Shown piece after piece: positions 41,331-52,157 of a stretch of 64,000 nt of DNA. The DNA is taken from NCBI GenBank assembly GCA_024220505.1, contig JAKZZE010000031.1, forward strand, positions 248,001-312,000, given 5' to 3'. A program made the position numbers and the translations under genes. This DNA comes from Rhizopus arrhizus (Eukaryota > Mucoromycota > Mucoromycetes > Mucorales > Rhizopodaceae). Every line of letters starts with the position of its first letter. The first letter of the stretch is position 1. The notes under the pieces are model-generated. The model did not search any database and was not told where the DNA came from. It saw only the letters and a program-made list of their open reading frames with translations.

Positions 41331-42020
41331 AATCTTAATTAGTATGACTCATATCCTCATCACTTCGAACATTTCAAACATCTCAACCAAAAAAAAAAAA
41401 AACACCACTTATACCCTTTCCCTAAACTTTAAAAATCCCAAAAACAATTTCTGTGACTCGATCCTTCGTCACTCATAATAAACTTGAGCGCAAGCTCCTT
41501 ATATAAAAAAAAAAAAATACTTATTAAAACTCATCAAAGAGTATAAGGGTTAAGAGTGATACAAGTGCATGAAACAGTGACTTTTTGCGAAAATATAAAA
41601 GGTATTAGAATAAAGAATTGTAAGCGGATAGTTCCAATAATTCCTTCTGGATTATTATATCATTTTACTTCAATTTCGGACAAAAAATTCTTATTTGGAC
41701 TAGTTGGCTAATAAATTTAGATCACCTACATCCATGTTTAGATGCTTAAAGGTTAATTTAGACAATTTATTATTTTTCGTTTAAAGAAAACGAACAAGAT
41801 GAACTACATCTACAGTAAATCATACAAGCAAAGTAGCTTTTAAATATAAATCTATTTGTCTTTTAATTGATTTGCAATATGCATTATATCAATATAATTC
41901 ATATGGAATCTCAAGCTAATTACTTTTTAGATGCTTCCATCCATTGCTATTTTAAAGTCAGGGCTCACCATTGTTCTTTAAAAATGTGTCGCTTTTTCAT
42001 TTAATTTCTCTTTCTTTTTT
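41331..42020. other. LINE 3' end and intergenic DNA
   Basis: Holds the 3' part of the LINE (to about 41517, ending in an A-tract) and then AT-rich promoter-side DNA of the ATRIP-like gene. No other gene is visible. Confidence 0.55.
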
Positions 42021-42768
42021 ATGGATGAAGGCGACGATTTATTTGACGACGACATTTTTAATCAAGATGCTATTGCTGCCATTGATGCACAAGTATATGA
42101 ATATACGAGCACACAACAAACCAGCAATGAAAACCAGCCTATTCAACATTATGCATCTCAACCTTCAACTCACGTCAATAATCTAGAAACTGAAAAAGTA
42201 CAAAAAAAAAAAAAAAAAAAAAAAGGCATGATCTAATTTTATCGTGTGTAGCTGAAACAAACAATAGAAGAATTAAAATTTCAACTTGAAAAACATCAAC
42301 AAGATTCAACACGTAAAGAAAGGGATTTGCAAATACTTCAGCAAAGACAAGCCCAACTTGTGTACAATGTGAGGATGAGATCAAAAAACAAGAAAGAGAG
42401 TGATTAATTGTACGCGTTTTTGCTAGGCTCATGAATTTGATCGATTAAAGAGACAAATGGCTGTATTAAGACATAACCAATCTTTTACGAAAAAGAATGT
42501 TCTTGATAGATTATCTCCTGAAAGTGAATCAAATCTACCTCGAAAAAAGGCAGCTGTATTTCCAACAAGTTCTTCATCTTCTCGATTAGGATCCTTAACA
42601 CAAAGTCAAATTGATTTGAATAGATCAGAAGTAAAAGCAACTCAGCAACAGCCACAACAGCAATTTCAGCAGCAACCATCACCACCACAGCTTATTAAAG
42701 TAGATCCTACAGATTCAGAGCAAGTCGTAAGTACCCATGTTTACAATAGTGTGAAATAGTCTTTAAAG

Positions 42769-42811
<43 letters not shown>

Positions 42812-44350
42812 AGAATAGCTTGCTAAGGGTCTTATTAGGACCTGTATTTCAGCAGTGGAACATCCAACATCATGAAAATAGACGTGATTTTACAATGTCT
42901 CTTTCACCAAAACTTTTAAAAGAATTTAGTATTAAATTCGCAAAGCAAATCATTCCAACAACAGATAATGAAGCAAAGGAAAGATTATCGCTCTTGGCAT
43001 CGGATTTGGCAGAATATATTATTAAATGCGAATCTGCCAGTGTAACGATACCACAGATCTTGAATACGTTGAGTGCGTGTTTAAACATTTGCATTCAAGA
43101 AAAGCTGGCAAGTATCCAATACAGAGGAATAATATAAAAAAAAGGAAATAGGGGTACTAATTCAGCTTACAAATAGTTTGCTAGTTTGAGAAATATCTCT
43201 TCCATCATATTCACCTTGACTTCAAAATTTGTTGATGACACAGCTTATCATTTATATAAAGATTTGATATTAGGCAGCACATCCACCCTGCACAAGTTAT
43301 CACAGACATTGGATTTATATTGCTTTTATGACAAGCCGCTAATGCAAGTGATACAAGATAATCCAGACATTGCCGATAGATCCTATACAGAAATTATGGC
43401 TATTTGTGATCAATACAACACAACACCAGTAGAAATAACCAATGATTTAAACAGGAAACGTAAGCCAGAATTTGCAGAGGAAACTGTGCTTAATTTGCTA
43501 CGGACTTTTTCAATCATTGTTCATGAAACAGATGATACACCACTGTAAAGTAATACAATCGGAATATTTGCAGAGATTAATTTCTTTATAGTTTACCATT
43601 GATTGGACAAGAAGGGTTTATCCATCTTTTATCTTCAGAGACACCTATTAACATCATTGAGGAATGCTTGATGCTCATACAATCAATAGATATGGTTAAA
43701 AGAAAGGAAGAAGTGATGTCACTCGCCAATAAATTAGCAGATTTGGTTTCTACTCAACAAGGCAGTTATACCACTCATCAAGTAACTAAGATGAATATAA
43801 AAAGTATAAAAAAAGAACGCAATTTCTTATTTTTATTTCGCATATAGTGGCATCGAGTAAGACGAATGTCACTGAATTGTTTGTATGACATGACCAAGGC
43901 AGGCATTCAGTTAAAAAAGAATGTAAATTAAAAAAAAAATTAATAGAAAAGACAACTTACATTTTACCCTAGATTCTGGAGAAATTGGTGCGTACTGCGG
44001 AGGACGTTATAACCTATTCAGGTATTCCAACAACGCTCGTGGCGCATGAAGAAGTGTAAGTAAAGCTGAGTCTATCTCTTCTTTCTATTCTAATGATGTT
44101 AATTAGCGATCGAATATTTTATTTCATTTTTAAAATATTATTGTTGACTCTAATGGAATATCCAGAAGTGATTAATGAAAAATACAGCAAAGAATTTGAG
44201 AAATTTATTAAAAAAGTGGGTGATTTTCTCGATGAAAAGTATTATGGTAATATTTATTATGGTTGTTATATATAAAAAAGCTAACGTGTTCGTATAGCTT
44301 ATAATGTGTTTCAAGCGTTGGAAAGACACATGTCTCAGAATATAGTTTAA
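42021..44350 (+). CDS. ATRIP/Rad26/Lcd1-like checkpoint protein
   Basis: Ten exons (42021-42197, 42252-42368, 42427-42726, 42814-43107, 43177-43544, 43592-43781, 43848-43922, 43973-44055, 44107-44246, 44298-44350) give 598 aa. The N-terminus is acidic (MDEGDDLFDDDIFNQDAIAA), as in the RPA-binding motif of ATRIP. A coiled coil follows (KQTIEELKFQLEKHQQ, then KERDLQILQQRQAQ, about residues 60-115), then a Ser/Gln-rich linker, then a long helical C-terminal region. That order matches ATR-interacting proteins (Rad26, Lcd1, UvsD), which bring the ATR kinase to single-stranded DNA. Sequence identity across this family is low, so the name is an inference from layout. The fourth intron (43108-43176) appears to use a GC donor (CTG|GCAAGT). 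Confidence 0.6.
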
Positions 44351-46303
44351 GAAGAAACACCAAATGAGTCAATAAGCATTGCATTAATAATATTAACCCA
44401 TTCTTGAGCATTTTTTCTATCTTCAAATGTATATGATTTTTCAGGCTATTTTTTCCCATCCAGAGAATATTAGCTATAATTTATAATAAATAACACCATA
44501 ATGGTACTTACGGTATGTATACAAAATAAAGATTTCCCTTTTAATTCGGGTAGTAGTTGAGAAGTCCAAGGTATTTCACACCTTAGATTACCATCCAATT
44601 TATCCTTTTCTGTACCTTGATCAAGATAAAGCAACCTTGGTCTATTGGTTAATATCAAATTTCTCTTTCTTGAAAACAATCCTCTTCGTCGTATCACCCT
44701 GCCTGATTTAATGATGGATTCATTTGGATAAAGATGTGGTATCCTTTTTTGCTTTATTATTATATAATATGAATACATTGTATATTACTATTTTTACTTA
44801 CCATAATGGATGGGATTGTTCTCCTAATCTTTCGCCGATCGTATGTTTATCGTCCTTTGAGAGATGTGTAAAAGAAGATTGTTGGCTGGGTGGTAATTTG
44901 GGTTTTGGTGAAACGGAAGAAACAGAGGAAGGATATGAATCCATACGTCTTTCTACTGTTAAATGATCACCAAATGGATCCTCTTGAAACCAGACATCAT
45001 CTTGTTCCACTGGTGGTGGGTTCCTCCTCAAGTCCTCCATCATTTTTTCCTTTAATGTCGAAGGTGCAGCAGATTCAAAGATGCCTTCCCAATCAACTCC
45101 TTCAAAGAAGGTATGCGATTTAATGGCCTCGATACTTAATCGCTCTGCGGGATCAGAAACCAGCAGATGCTGAATCAAATCCTTGGCTGCAGGTGGGAAT
45201 TCGTTGGGTATTGTGTATTCTAAGTTTTTAATCTTTTGAAATATTAAATAGTCTGTGGTTGCCTTGAAAGGTGATTTTCCAGACAGCATTTGATAAATGA
45301 CACATCCAAATGCCCAGTAATCAGCTCTAAAATAAAAAATGTAAGCAATTCGAGATACGACAGCGTATTCCTTACTCTTTTGATACTGGCTCACTTGCAA
45401 GTAATTCCGGTGAAACATATTCTGCTGTTCCCACAAATGATCTAGATCCAACAATGTTGTTTTCTTCTTCTGTAGCTTCACCAGATGATAATATCTTTGC
45501 AGATCCAAAATCAGTCAATTTGATATGCATATTATCATCTATTAATATACTACATATTTGGTGTAAAACAACTATCACATTCTCCCTTTACTTTTTGTAC
45601 AAACTTACTTTTCAGGTTTGATATCTCTATGATAATATTATGTTATTAGAATCACAGCAACTATTATTATCGTTGCTATTACCTGTGAATAACTCCTTGT
45701 TTATGAATATGTTCAATTGCTAATAATATTTCTGCCGCATAAAATTGCGCTGTTTTTAGATCAAAAGGTGCAAGCTAAAACATTGTTACTTTAGTACAGT
45801 GACCACCATTATGTCAAATGGACATTTACCCTTCTAATAAAACTGTATAATTCACCATTCTTTGCTAAATCCAATACAAAATCTATATCATTGTCAGAAA
45901 AAAAAAGAAAATACTTTAAACACATTTTGCTTTTCTCTTACATAAACTACGATTGTCTTTAAAAGTCCAATATAATTTAACAATTCCCGGATGATTCATT
46001 TTGCTGAGCGCATCTCGTTCAATCATTACATATTTAACTTTATTGTTTTTCACAATATGTGCTTTATCAAGTCGCTTTATCGCATATAATTTTCCACTCT
46101 TCTTGTCTCTTCCAACAAGAACCTAATTTCGATAATTAAAAAAAGAACAATAAACAAAGGACTTTTTGTCGTACAGTTGAATAAGATCCTTCACCTATAA
46201 TATCTCCATATTCAAAATCAGTAACAATGCGTCTGTGATGGTGTAAAGGATCTTCTACTGATAATTCTGAATTAAGAATTGGTGAAATTGGTGTTTCTAT
46301 CAT
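44347..46303 (-). CDS. PDK1-like AGC kinase (3-phosphoinositide-dependent)
   Basis: Nine exons run 46303-46175, 46122-45942, 45882-45830, 45774-45683, 45626-45609, 45549-45376, 45326-44802, 44743-44512 and 44445-44347, for about 500 aa. Kinase landmarks: glycine loop GEGSYSTV, AIK lysine in LYAIKRLDK, HRDIKPEN, DFGSAK, and the PDK1-type activation loop SRSFVGTAEYVSPELL with its own phosphorylated serine. After the kinase comes a Pro/Ser-rich linker and a C-terminal PH-like domain (RRRGLFSRKRNLIL, CEIPWTSQLLPELK, FEDRKNAQEWVNIINAM). PDK1 phosphorylates the activation loop of other AGC kinases (Akt/Sch9, PKC, Ypk type). The start MIETPISPIL is a best guess; an AG acceptor upstream leaves room for another 5' exon. 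The stop codon overlaps that of the convergent ATRIP-like gene. Confidence 0.92.
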
Positions 46304-46692
46304 TAAGAAAGCAGAAGAAGAAGTAAGACTAGCAAATCTGAATTTTAAACAGGTAAAATAAAATGAGATCAATTACTTTAAATGGGTATATTGTGCACAC
46401 TGTATATTGAAATAATAAAATGCAAGAGGTAGCTTCAGCTGTAATTTGAACAAATATATAAGAGAAGAAAGAGAGAGAGGCCGAAAGAGTTCCTTATGAT
46501 TAGAACTTGTTCTAGACTCGAGTATTTAAAAACGTCATACTAGTTCAAATGCTTATGATTGCTCTATAAATCGCTCAAAACTTTGATTTCCTATAATATT
46601 GTCGATCAGCGATAATACTTTCCCCCTCTTTAACTTTTAGAGATAGCTCGTGCATAATAAAGTTGGAATATTTCACATGTGAAATTATTTAT
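46304..46692. other. Intergenic gap upstream of PDK1
   Basis: AT-rich. It may contain a missed 5' exon of the kinase gene near 46310-46350. No independent gene is seen. The far side is the 3' end of the DUF4097-like gene. Confidence 0.5.
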
Positions 46693-48066
46693 TTAATATG
46701 TTAAATTTATATTCCCATTTACAGCACTTAAAGAAACTGAGTTTCTAGTTTGCTCATGATCACCATAGTAACCGCTAGTTAACCCGAATGACCTGTGGGT
46801 TACATGAATTGCTCCGCTATCACCTTTGACGACTTTTCTGCCATTGATTGAACTAAGTTTGAATTGACTATTAAAATCACCGGGCTTTATATAAAGAGTA
46901 AGTATCTATGTACACACAGGACGAATTGCTATTATTTACCAATTGAACATTAATATGGCCATTAGCAGAACTGACAGTGACTTTGGTACCTTCTTCTTGT
47001 TGAATAATTTCTTTAATGACAAGTTCAGTTGAACCATTAGCTGTACTAATATTAACATCACCAGATAAAGAAATAATTGTACCCTTGATAGATGAATTAG
47101 CACCAGAAAGAGAAATATTACCAGAAGAGATACCCTAAACATAGAACAATTAGTTTGCAAAAGTATCTTTTTTCGGTTTACCTTTTTAAATTCAAATCGA
47201 CCATTGGCAGTATTTAAAGAAAGTTCTTTAAAGACTAGACCTTCTCCAAGATTATAGCTATTGTCAGCAAGGGACATGTAAAGACCTTCTAAAGCAGATG
47301 CATCGGGCACTTTGATAGTGATTTCAATCTTTGCACAGCCTTCAGAGAAAATCGATTTTTCGGTCTAAATGAAAAAAAAAAAAAAAAAAAAAAAAAAGAT
47401 GAGTATTTCAAAAAGCTCTCCTCCTCTTTTTTTGCACATGAGAAAGCTTACGTTCAGGTATATAGCATAAACATCATCTTCAATTGTTTGTTCAATACCA
47501 AATGAATCTTGCAAATCATCTTTACTAAGTTTGACATCCACATTTACAGTGATATCAGACAAGCTTTTGTCCACAACTACAGTAGCGCTACCTTTCTGTT
47601 CCAGAAGATATCAGTGTTCATGTTGTACAAATATCCCTAGTACTTACCATAAGATTCAATTGCGTGCCATTTCCATGTTGTTTGTGTTTGATACTTAATT
47701 TCTGATATTCCTCAGGTTTAAATGAAAAAGAAGAAACGCCATCATAAGGAATGGTGGGTTCTTTTGTACAACCATACACACCTGTAGCATCCATATCATT
47801 TGACTATATTTACTGAGTAAGCATCATTCCTTTAATCGTTACAGTCACTCTGTTACCTTGTTTGTGTGAGCAATATGATCATTCCAGTGTGGATGTCCTT
47901 CGCGTCGGAGCATGTAAAAGATCAAACATGCAAAAAAAACATAAGCAGCCACCTTAAACGAACGTCTTTTGGCCTTTTTTAATTTTTTTTGACAATCATA
48001 TCGTCTACAAGGTTGTTCATCTTCCATTGTAGTGGGAAGCAAAGCTTGCTTTTCTTGATAGTTCAT
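46693..48066 (-). CDS. Single-pass membrane protein with DUF4097-like beta domain
   Basis: Six exons (48066-47857, 47803-47648, 47595-47452, 47364-47182, 47134-46940, 46884-46693) give 359 aa. The N-terminus is polar and basic (KKLKKAKRRSFK), followed by one membrane helix, VAAYVFFACLIFYML (about residues 39-53). This pattern predicts a type II topology with the C-terminus outside the cytosol. The rest is built of short beta repeats with recurring SGNISLSGAN, SLSGDVNIST and SSANGHINVQL units, as in the DUF4097 (putative adhesin) beta-helix fold. The function of fungal members is unknown. The last acceptor (AAG) was picked because it gives a normal 55-bp intron. No partner is evident in the neighbourhood. 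Confidence 0.75.
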
Positions 48067-48456
48067 TTTTGTTTTAATTTGAAATAAAAAAAGATACTCG
48101 TCTTTTTATACCTTTTAGAGCTTGTATTACGTAAGATCTTGGCCAAGATGCCAAGTTGCATGGCAAAAGAAAAAAAAAAATAACTTGTTTGAAAAAAACA
48201 CAAAAGTTCATTTGCATAATTCAATTGGTTAGAATAGAGCTTTCAATATTCTTTTGGATTAAAAAGATCACCTCTGCTATAGTTTATGATGCCTAGTTGT
48301 ATACTGAGCCTGAATTATTGGCAATACTTAGTCTTGGAAGGGGCCTCGGCGGCGCAGTTTTATGTAACCTGAAAAGTTTAGATAAAGTATATCATTTCAA
48401 TCTTTATTATATGTATGCATAAATTACGTGCTTTTTTTTATTATAATGAGGACTCA
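48067..48456. other. Short intergenic gap
   Basis: Promoter side of the DUF4097-like gene and 3' flank of the nucleoporin-like gene. A-rich tracts at 48166-48200. Nothing else is visible. Confidence 0.55.
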
Positions 48457-50061
48457 CTATTGCAATCTGTGTTTCTTGGTGATATGCTCAACTTGCTCAT
48501 GTAGCTCTGCTACTCTTCCAGCCAAAGATATATACATGCGCTTCTGTCCAATCATGACTTGCGAAAACAGCTTTGGTGTCACTTCAGTCTTTTTTTTCTC
48601 AAGAGACGCAACTGCTTCCTCAACGAGCACTATCCTGTTTGAAAGAAGGCAGATTCTTTGTTCCATATTTTGTACTGCATCTTTAAAGAATTGCCAGTTC
48701 TCAAGGGCACCTCGATGCCATTGGGCTTGTTCAGATAAGACGACGCTACTAGCAGAATGTATATTAAGTCGTTGATATGAACAATGATCGATGAGTTGGT
48801 CCAGTGAGCGACCTTGTATCTCAAGTTTCTTGTATAAAATATCCGCTTCCTTTTTCAACAAAAAAAGTTAAACATGCAATTAAGAAAGAACGAAAATATA
48901 AACGTACAATATTGACATTGTCTATCTTTGTTTGAATGTTTTTGATCATAGGCATACAGAGTGAATGAAGTTGTTCATTAACCTTGTTTTGCTTATCTCG
49001 TTGCTGGTTAATAAAGTACTGCAATTGTGTGATCTCACACCTGGCTGTCTCTGGAAGCTCCCATAGTCGAGTTGTATATGAAACTTGAGTAGGGCCAATG
49101 ATTTCAGTTTTTAACATGGTAAATGTAAATGGTGGTTCTCTATCAAAAGGACATTAAACAATTATATTAGCTTTTTTTTTAGTGTCTAACCGAACGTCAT
49201 TTTTGGGAGTAGGCTTAAGTGAGAGAATAGATGTGCTCTGATTATTTTCATTTGTTTTACTAAATGCAATAGCTGTGGATGCAGGTTTTTCAACTTCTTT
49301 ACTGGTATCTAACATCACCATAGTAGAGGCAATAATCCTCATGGATGAGTTGCCTTTTATACTAGAAGTTCTTGTTGTTTCATCAGGGTTACTGGTCGTA
49401 GATGTCTTCTTAATAGCAATTGACTTTTCCATAGGTGCAGGTGGTGTGCCAAACACAATTGTGCCTGTGTCTGCAATACGCTCTCTAAAATGGGCGACGG
49501 GCTCCTTGGAAAGGCTAAAAGTAAATGGTATGGGAGGATCATTTGAAACGGTTCCAAAGGTGGGCAATGAAAGCTTTGCATTCGCTAGTGACAGAGATTT
49601 TTGAACAGGAGACTCTGATTGGATGCCAAACTGATTGTTTTTTGGTACAATAGGAGAAACAGAATATCGAGCTGGGGAATGTAAAGAGATGTTAAAAGTA
49701 AATGGCTTATTGATGGAAGAGGCTTCAAAAGAAAACTTTTTAGGTGGAGCTTGATAGGGCGCACCTTGGTTAATAGCTTCAGTGTCTGTATTTAAAAAAT
49801 AATGTTGTAGCAGGATACGAAAACGCAGCAAACTTTCTTTTATTTACTTGGTGCGTTAAAGATGCTTTGTACTTGATTTCCAAATGATGAATATCGACAT
49901 ATTGAAGGTTTCTCAGTACTATCTAAAGAAGTGGTCGTCTCTCTTCTTTTCAAGCGATGTTTAGGAATAGCGATCTTGCGATCTGGATGAATATTGAATT
50001 TACTATAAATAAAAATATTACAAAAGTGCAAGCTTATGCATTAGAATTCATACTGTTCCAT
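48457..50061 (-). CDS. NUP58/Nup49-like nucleoporin
   Basis: Five exons (50061-50054, 50002-49848, 49785-49191, 49139-48908, 48849-48457) give about 460 aa. The N-terminal half is Ser/Thr/Pro-rich with scattered FG and FxF sites (YSSFGNQ, KKFSFEAS, KPFTFNIS, NQFGIQS, LPTFGTVS, PPFTFTM), typical of a disordered FG region. The C-terminal half is a helical coiled coil that opens LPETARCEITQLQYFINQQ and ends ISLAGRVAELHEQVEHITKK. This matches the channel nucleoporin NUP58/Nup49 pattern. In that family the coiled coil binds the Nup62/Nsp1 and Nup54/Nup57 partners in the central transport channel. The 8-nt first exon (ATGGAACA) is deduced from phase and splice sites and is less certain than the rest. 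Confidence 0.68.
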
Positions 50062-51039
50062 GAATGTTTTTGAAAATTGATGCTTAATGAACTTATATGA
50101 TAAATAAAGTAAAGAGTTAGAAAATGAAAGAAAAGAATCAAATGTGATGTTGTTTATATAGAAAAATTTATGCCCGCTAGTTAGTAACACAAAAAAAACG
50201 TCACTGTCCAACTATGAAGTATAATCATTAACTGATGTTTATGTTTTATATGCAATATAAAGTAAAATCAACAGTTTAATTTCACCACGTTAGAGCTTGC
50301 CCCCTTCTGTAACTCTAGCCTCTAAATCCCATCATCAAACAAATCGTCGTCATTCTTCCTAGATTTGAGAAAGGATTTGCTCACTACCGTTGCGCTGAAC
50401 GTTTAATCAATGATTAATTATTTATATATTTTATAAAGTGTTCATATTATAAAATATATGTTTATTGATTTATCTTTTTTAGTTCATTAAAACTCTCCTT
50501 TCAAATAATTTGAATTTTTTTTTTTAAAATTTTGATTAATTTATGTTGTATTTGTTATATGTAATATAATACATTTTTCAATAGAAATAGATTGCTCTTC
50601 ATCATTTATAATATGCTTATTGAATATAATGATATTCCATTAGAATCAAAAATATTTTTATTAAATACAATCTATTTAGTTATAAACTTTAACGTTACAC
50701 AAATGTTTTATTCTTCTTCTTTTTTGTTGTCATGTTTTGACATGTCAATAAGATACAATCTTATTGTTCTGGACTAATTATCACTGCCCTGAACAGAAGT
50801 TTCGCTTTCATCTTGATAGTTGATTATTAGCACCAGTTTATAAAAATTTTCTTATGTCAAATCATACTGGTCGTAACTACTTTTTTGTTATCGAATCTCA
50901 GGTCCTACTCAAACTAATATAAATGACCTTGAAATCTTTCTTTAATAAAAGTATTTGATTTTAAAACTATTGTTCTTATTTTTATACTTGAAACACTTTA
51001 TTTGTTTTCTTTTTATTTGTATAGCTTAATATTTTTAAT
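50062..51039. other. AT-rich intergenic region
   Basis: Very AT-rich. The only frames are short and of biased composition. No feature is supported. Confidence 0.6.
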
Positions 51040-51591
51040 TTAAAATGGTTTTACGCGTCCACCATGTTTTCTTTTCCAATCTTCATCGTCTTCAATATGT
51101 TTTTCAAGATCTTTGGCTTGTTGTTCTCTTTTTTTTTGTTTTGAATATTCTGTTTCATGAAAATATACAGTATTATTTTCACGAGTACAGTACCCACGAA
51201 AAGCCCAATTTAAATAACCACCATCTCCATAACGTGTAAAAGATGTCTCTCTGTCATAAGGAAACGCTAACACCGTATAAGACCACTGAGCAAATGGAAA
51301 TTCACCATAATATTCTATTTTCCAGCTTTCTACTTTTTCGGAAGTACTATAATCGTTATCGGTTACAACGTAACCAGAATGCAATTCAGGAATATTTTGC
51401 TTCCACAATTCCTTACACGTAGATTGCGTAAATTCACTTCTGGCATCTTTAGCATCAATCCAATCTTTTATGCTTGGCCAGTAGTTATCAACAAAATATC
51501 TAAGTGCTTCACCGATCTTGGCACCAGTTGCTCCTGGCTCTTCCGGCATTCCTATTCTGCTTATCTTGAACCCATATGAATCATAACTCAT
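51040..51591 (-). CDS. Unrecognised 183-aa protein
   Basis: A single uninterrupted frame, MSYDSYGFKISRIG to a basic C-terminus ending KPF. Composition is balanced, with many aromatic residues (Trp, Tyr, Phe) and no signal peptide or membrane segment. The C-terminal 40 residues are strongly charged and likely helical (EYSKQKKREQQAKDLEKHIE). Complexity is high and there are no internal stops, which supports a real gene. I cannot assign a family. It lies beside retroelement debris, so it may be a lineage-specific gene or part of an unknown mobile element. Confidence 0.6.
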   Translation of the reverse strand: MSYDSYGFKISRIGMPEEPGATGAKIGEALRYFVDNYWPSIKDWIDAKDARSEFTQSTCKELWKQNIPELHSGYVVTDNDYSTSEKVESWKIEYYGEFPFAQWSYTVLAFPYDRETSFTRYGDGGYLNWAFRGYCTRENNTVYFHETEYSKQKKREQQAKDLEKHIEDDEDWKRKHGGRVKPF

Positions 51592-52157
51592 GTTTGTTTT
51601 AAAAATGAATTTTGTCTTTTAATCTTTAAACAGACCATTATATATATTTAAAAGAATATAGTAATTGCTGAGTAATTAATTGCTAAATAAGGAACGCATT
51701 TTTTTTTTTTTTTTTTTTCAATAGTAATACATTACTCTTTCTCGTCGGGACATCCCTCAATTGGGATTTTTGCCGATCGACATTTCTCCGACTCTAAATA
51801 ATTGCAATTCTTTATTTTTATTTTCCTTAATAAAATTATGTGGAATAGACGTGTTAATATCTCTCCATTAATAAAACTAACAAACAAGTCAAACAATCGA
51901 TGAGTCTCTTGAATCTCTTTATTGAGTAAGGACGAGAGATGGAGAGCCCATTCAATATAATAATGTGGTTTAGGGTCCGAGGTAATATGGTATAAATTGT
52001 ATGGGCTTTTTATTGTACATAGCACAAAGTGTCATTTTTGTAGTACATATACACATATATATACAAAATGGTTTATAGTCCAAAATGAAGATGATCGCCG
52101 AATTTCCTTTATGAATTTATATGTAACACACACTACAAATACAAACTCGCTACAATT
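51592..52157. other. AT-rich gap
   Basis: Upstream side of the 183-aa gene and 5' flank of the next LINE. A poly(T) tract lies near 51701-51718. No supported gene. Confidence 0.55.

Noticed and set aside
42771..42809. Long poly(T) as an insertion scar in the ATRIP-like gene
   Set aside because: It lies directly before a CAG acceptor and works as an over-long polypyrimidine tract; slippage is enough to explain it.
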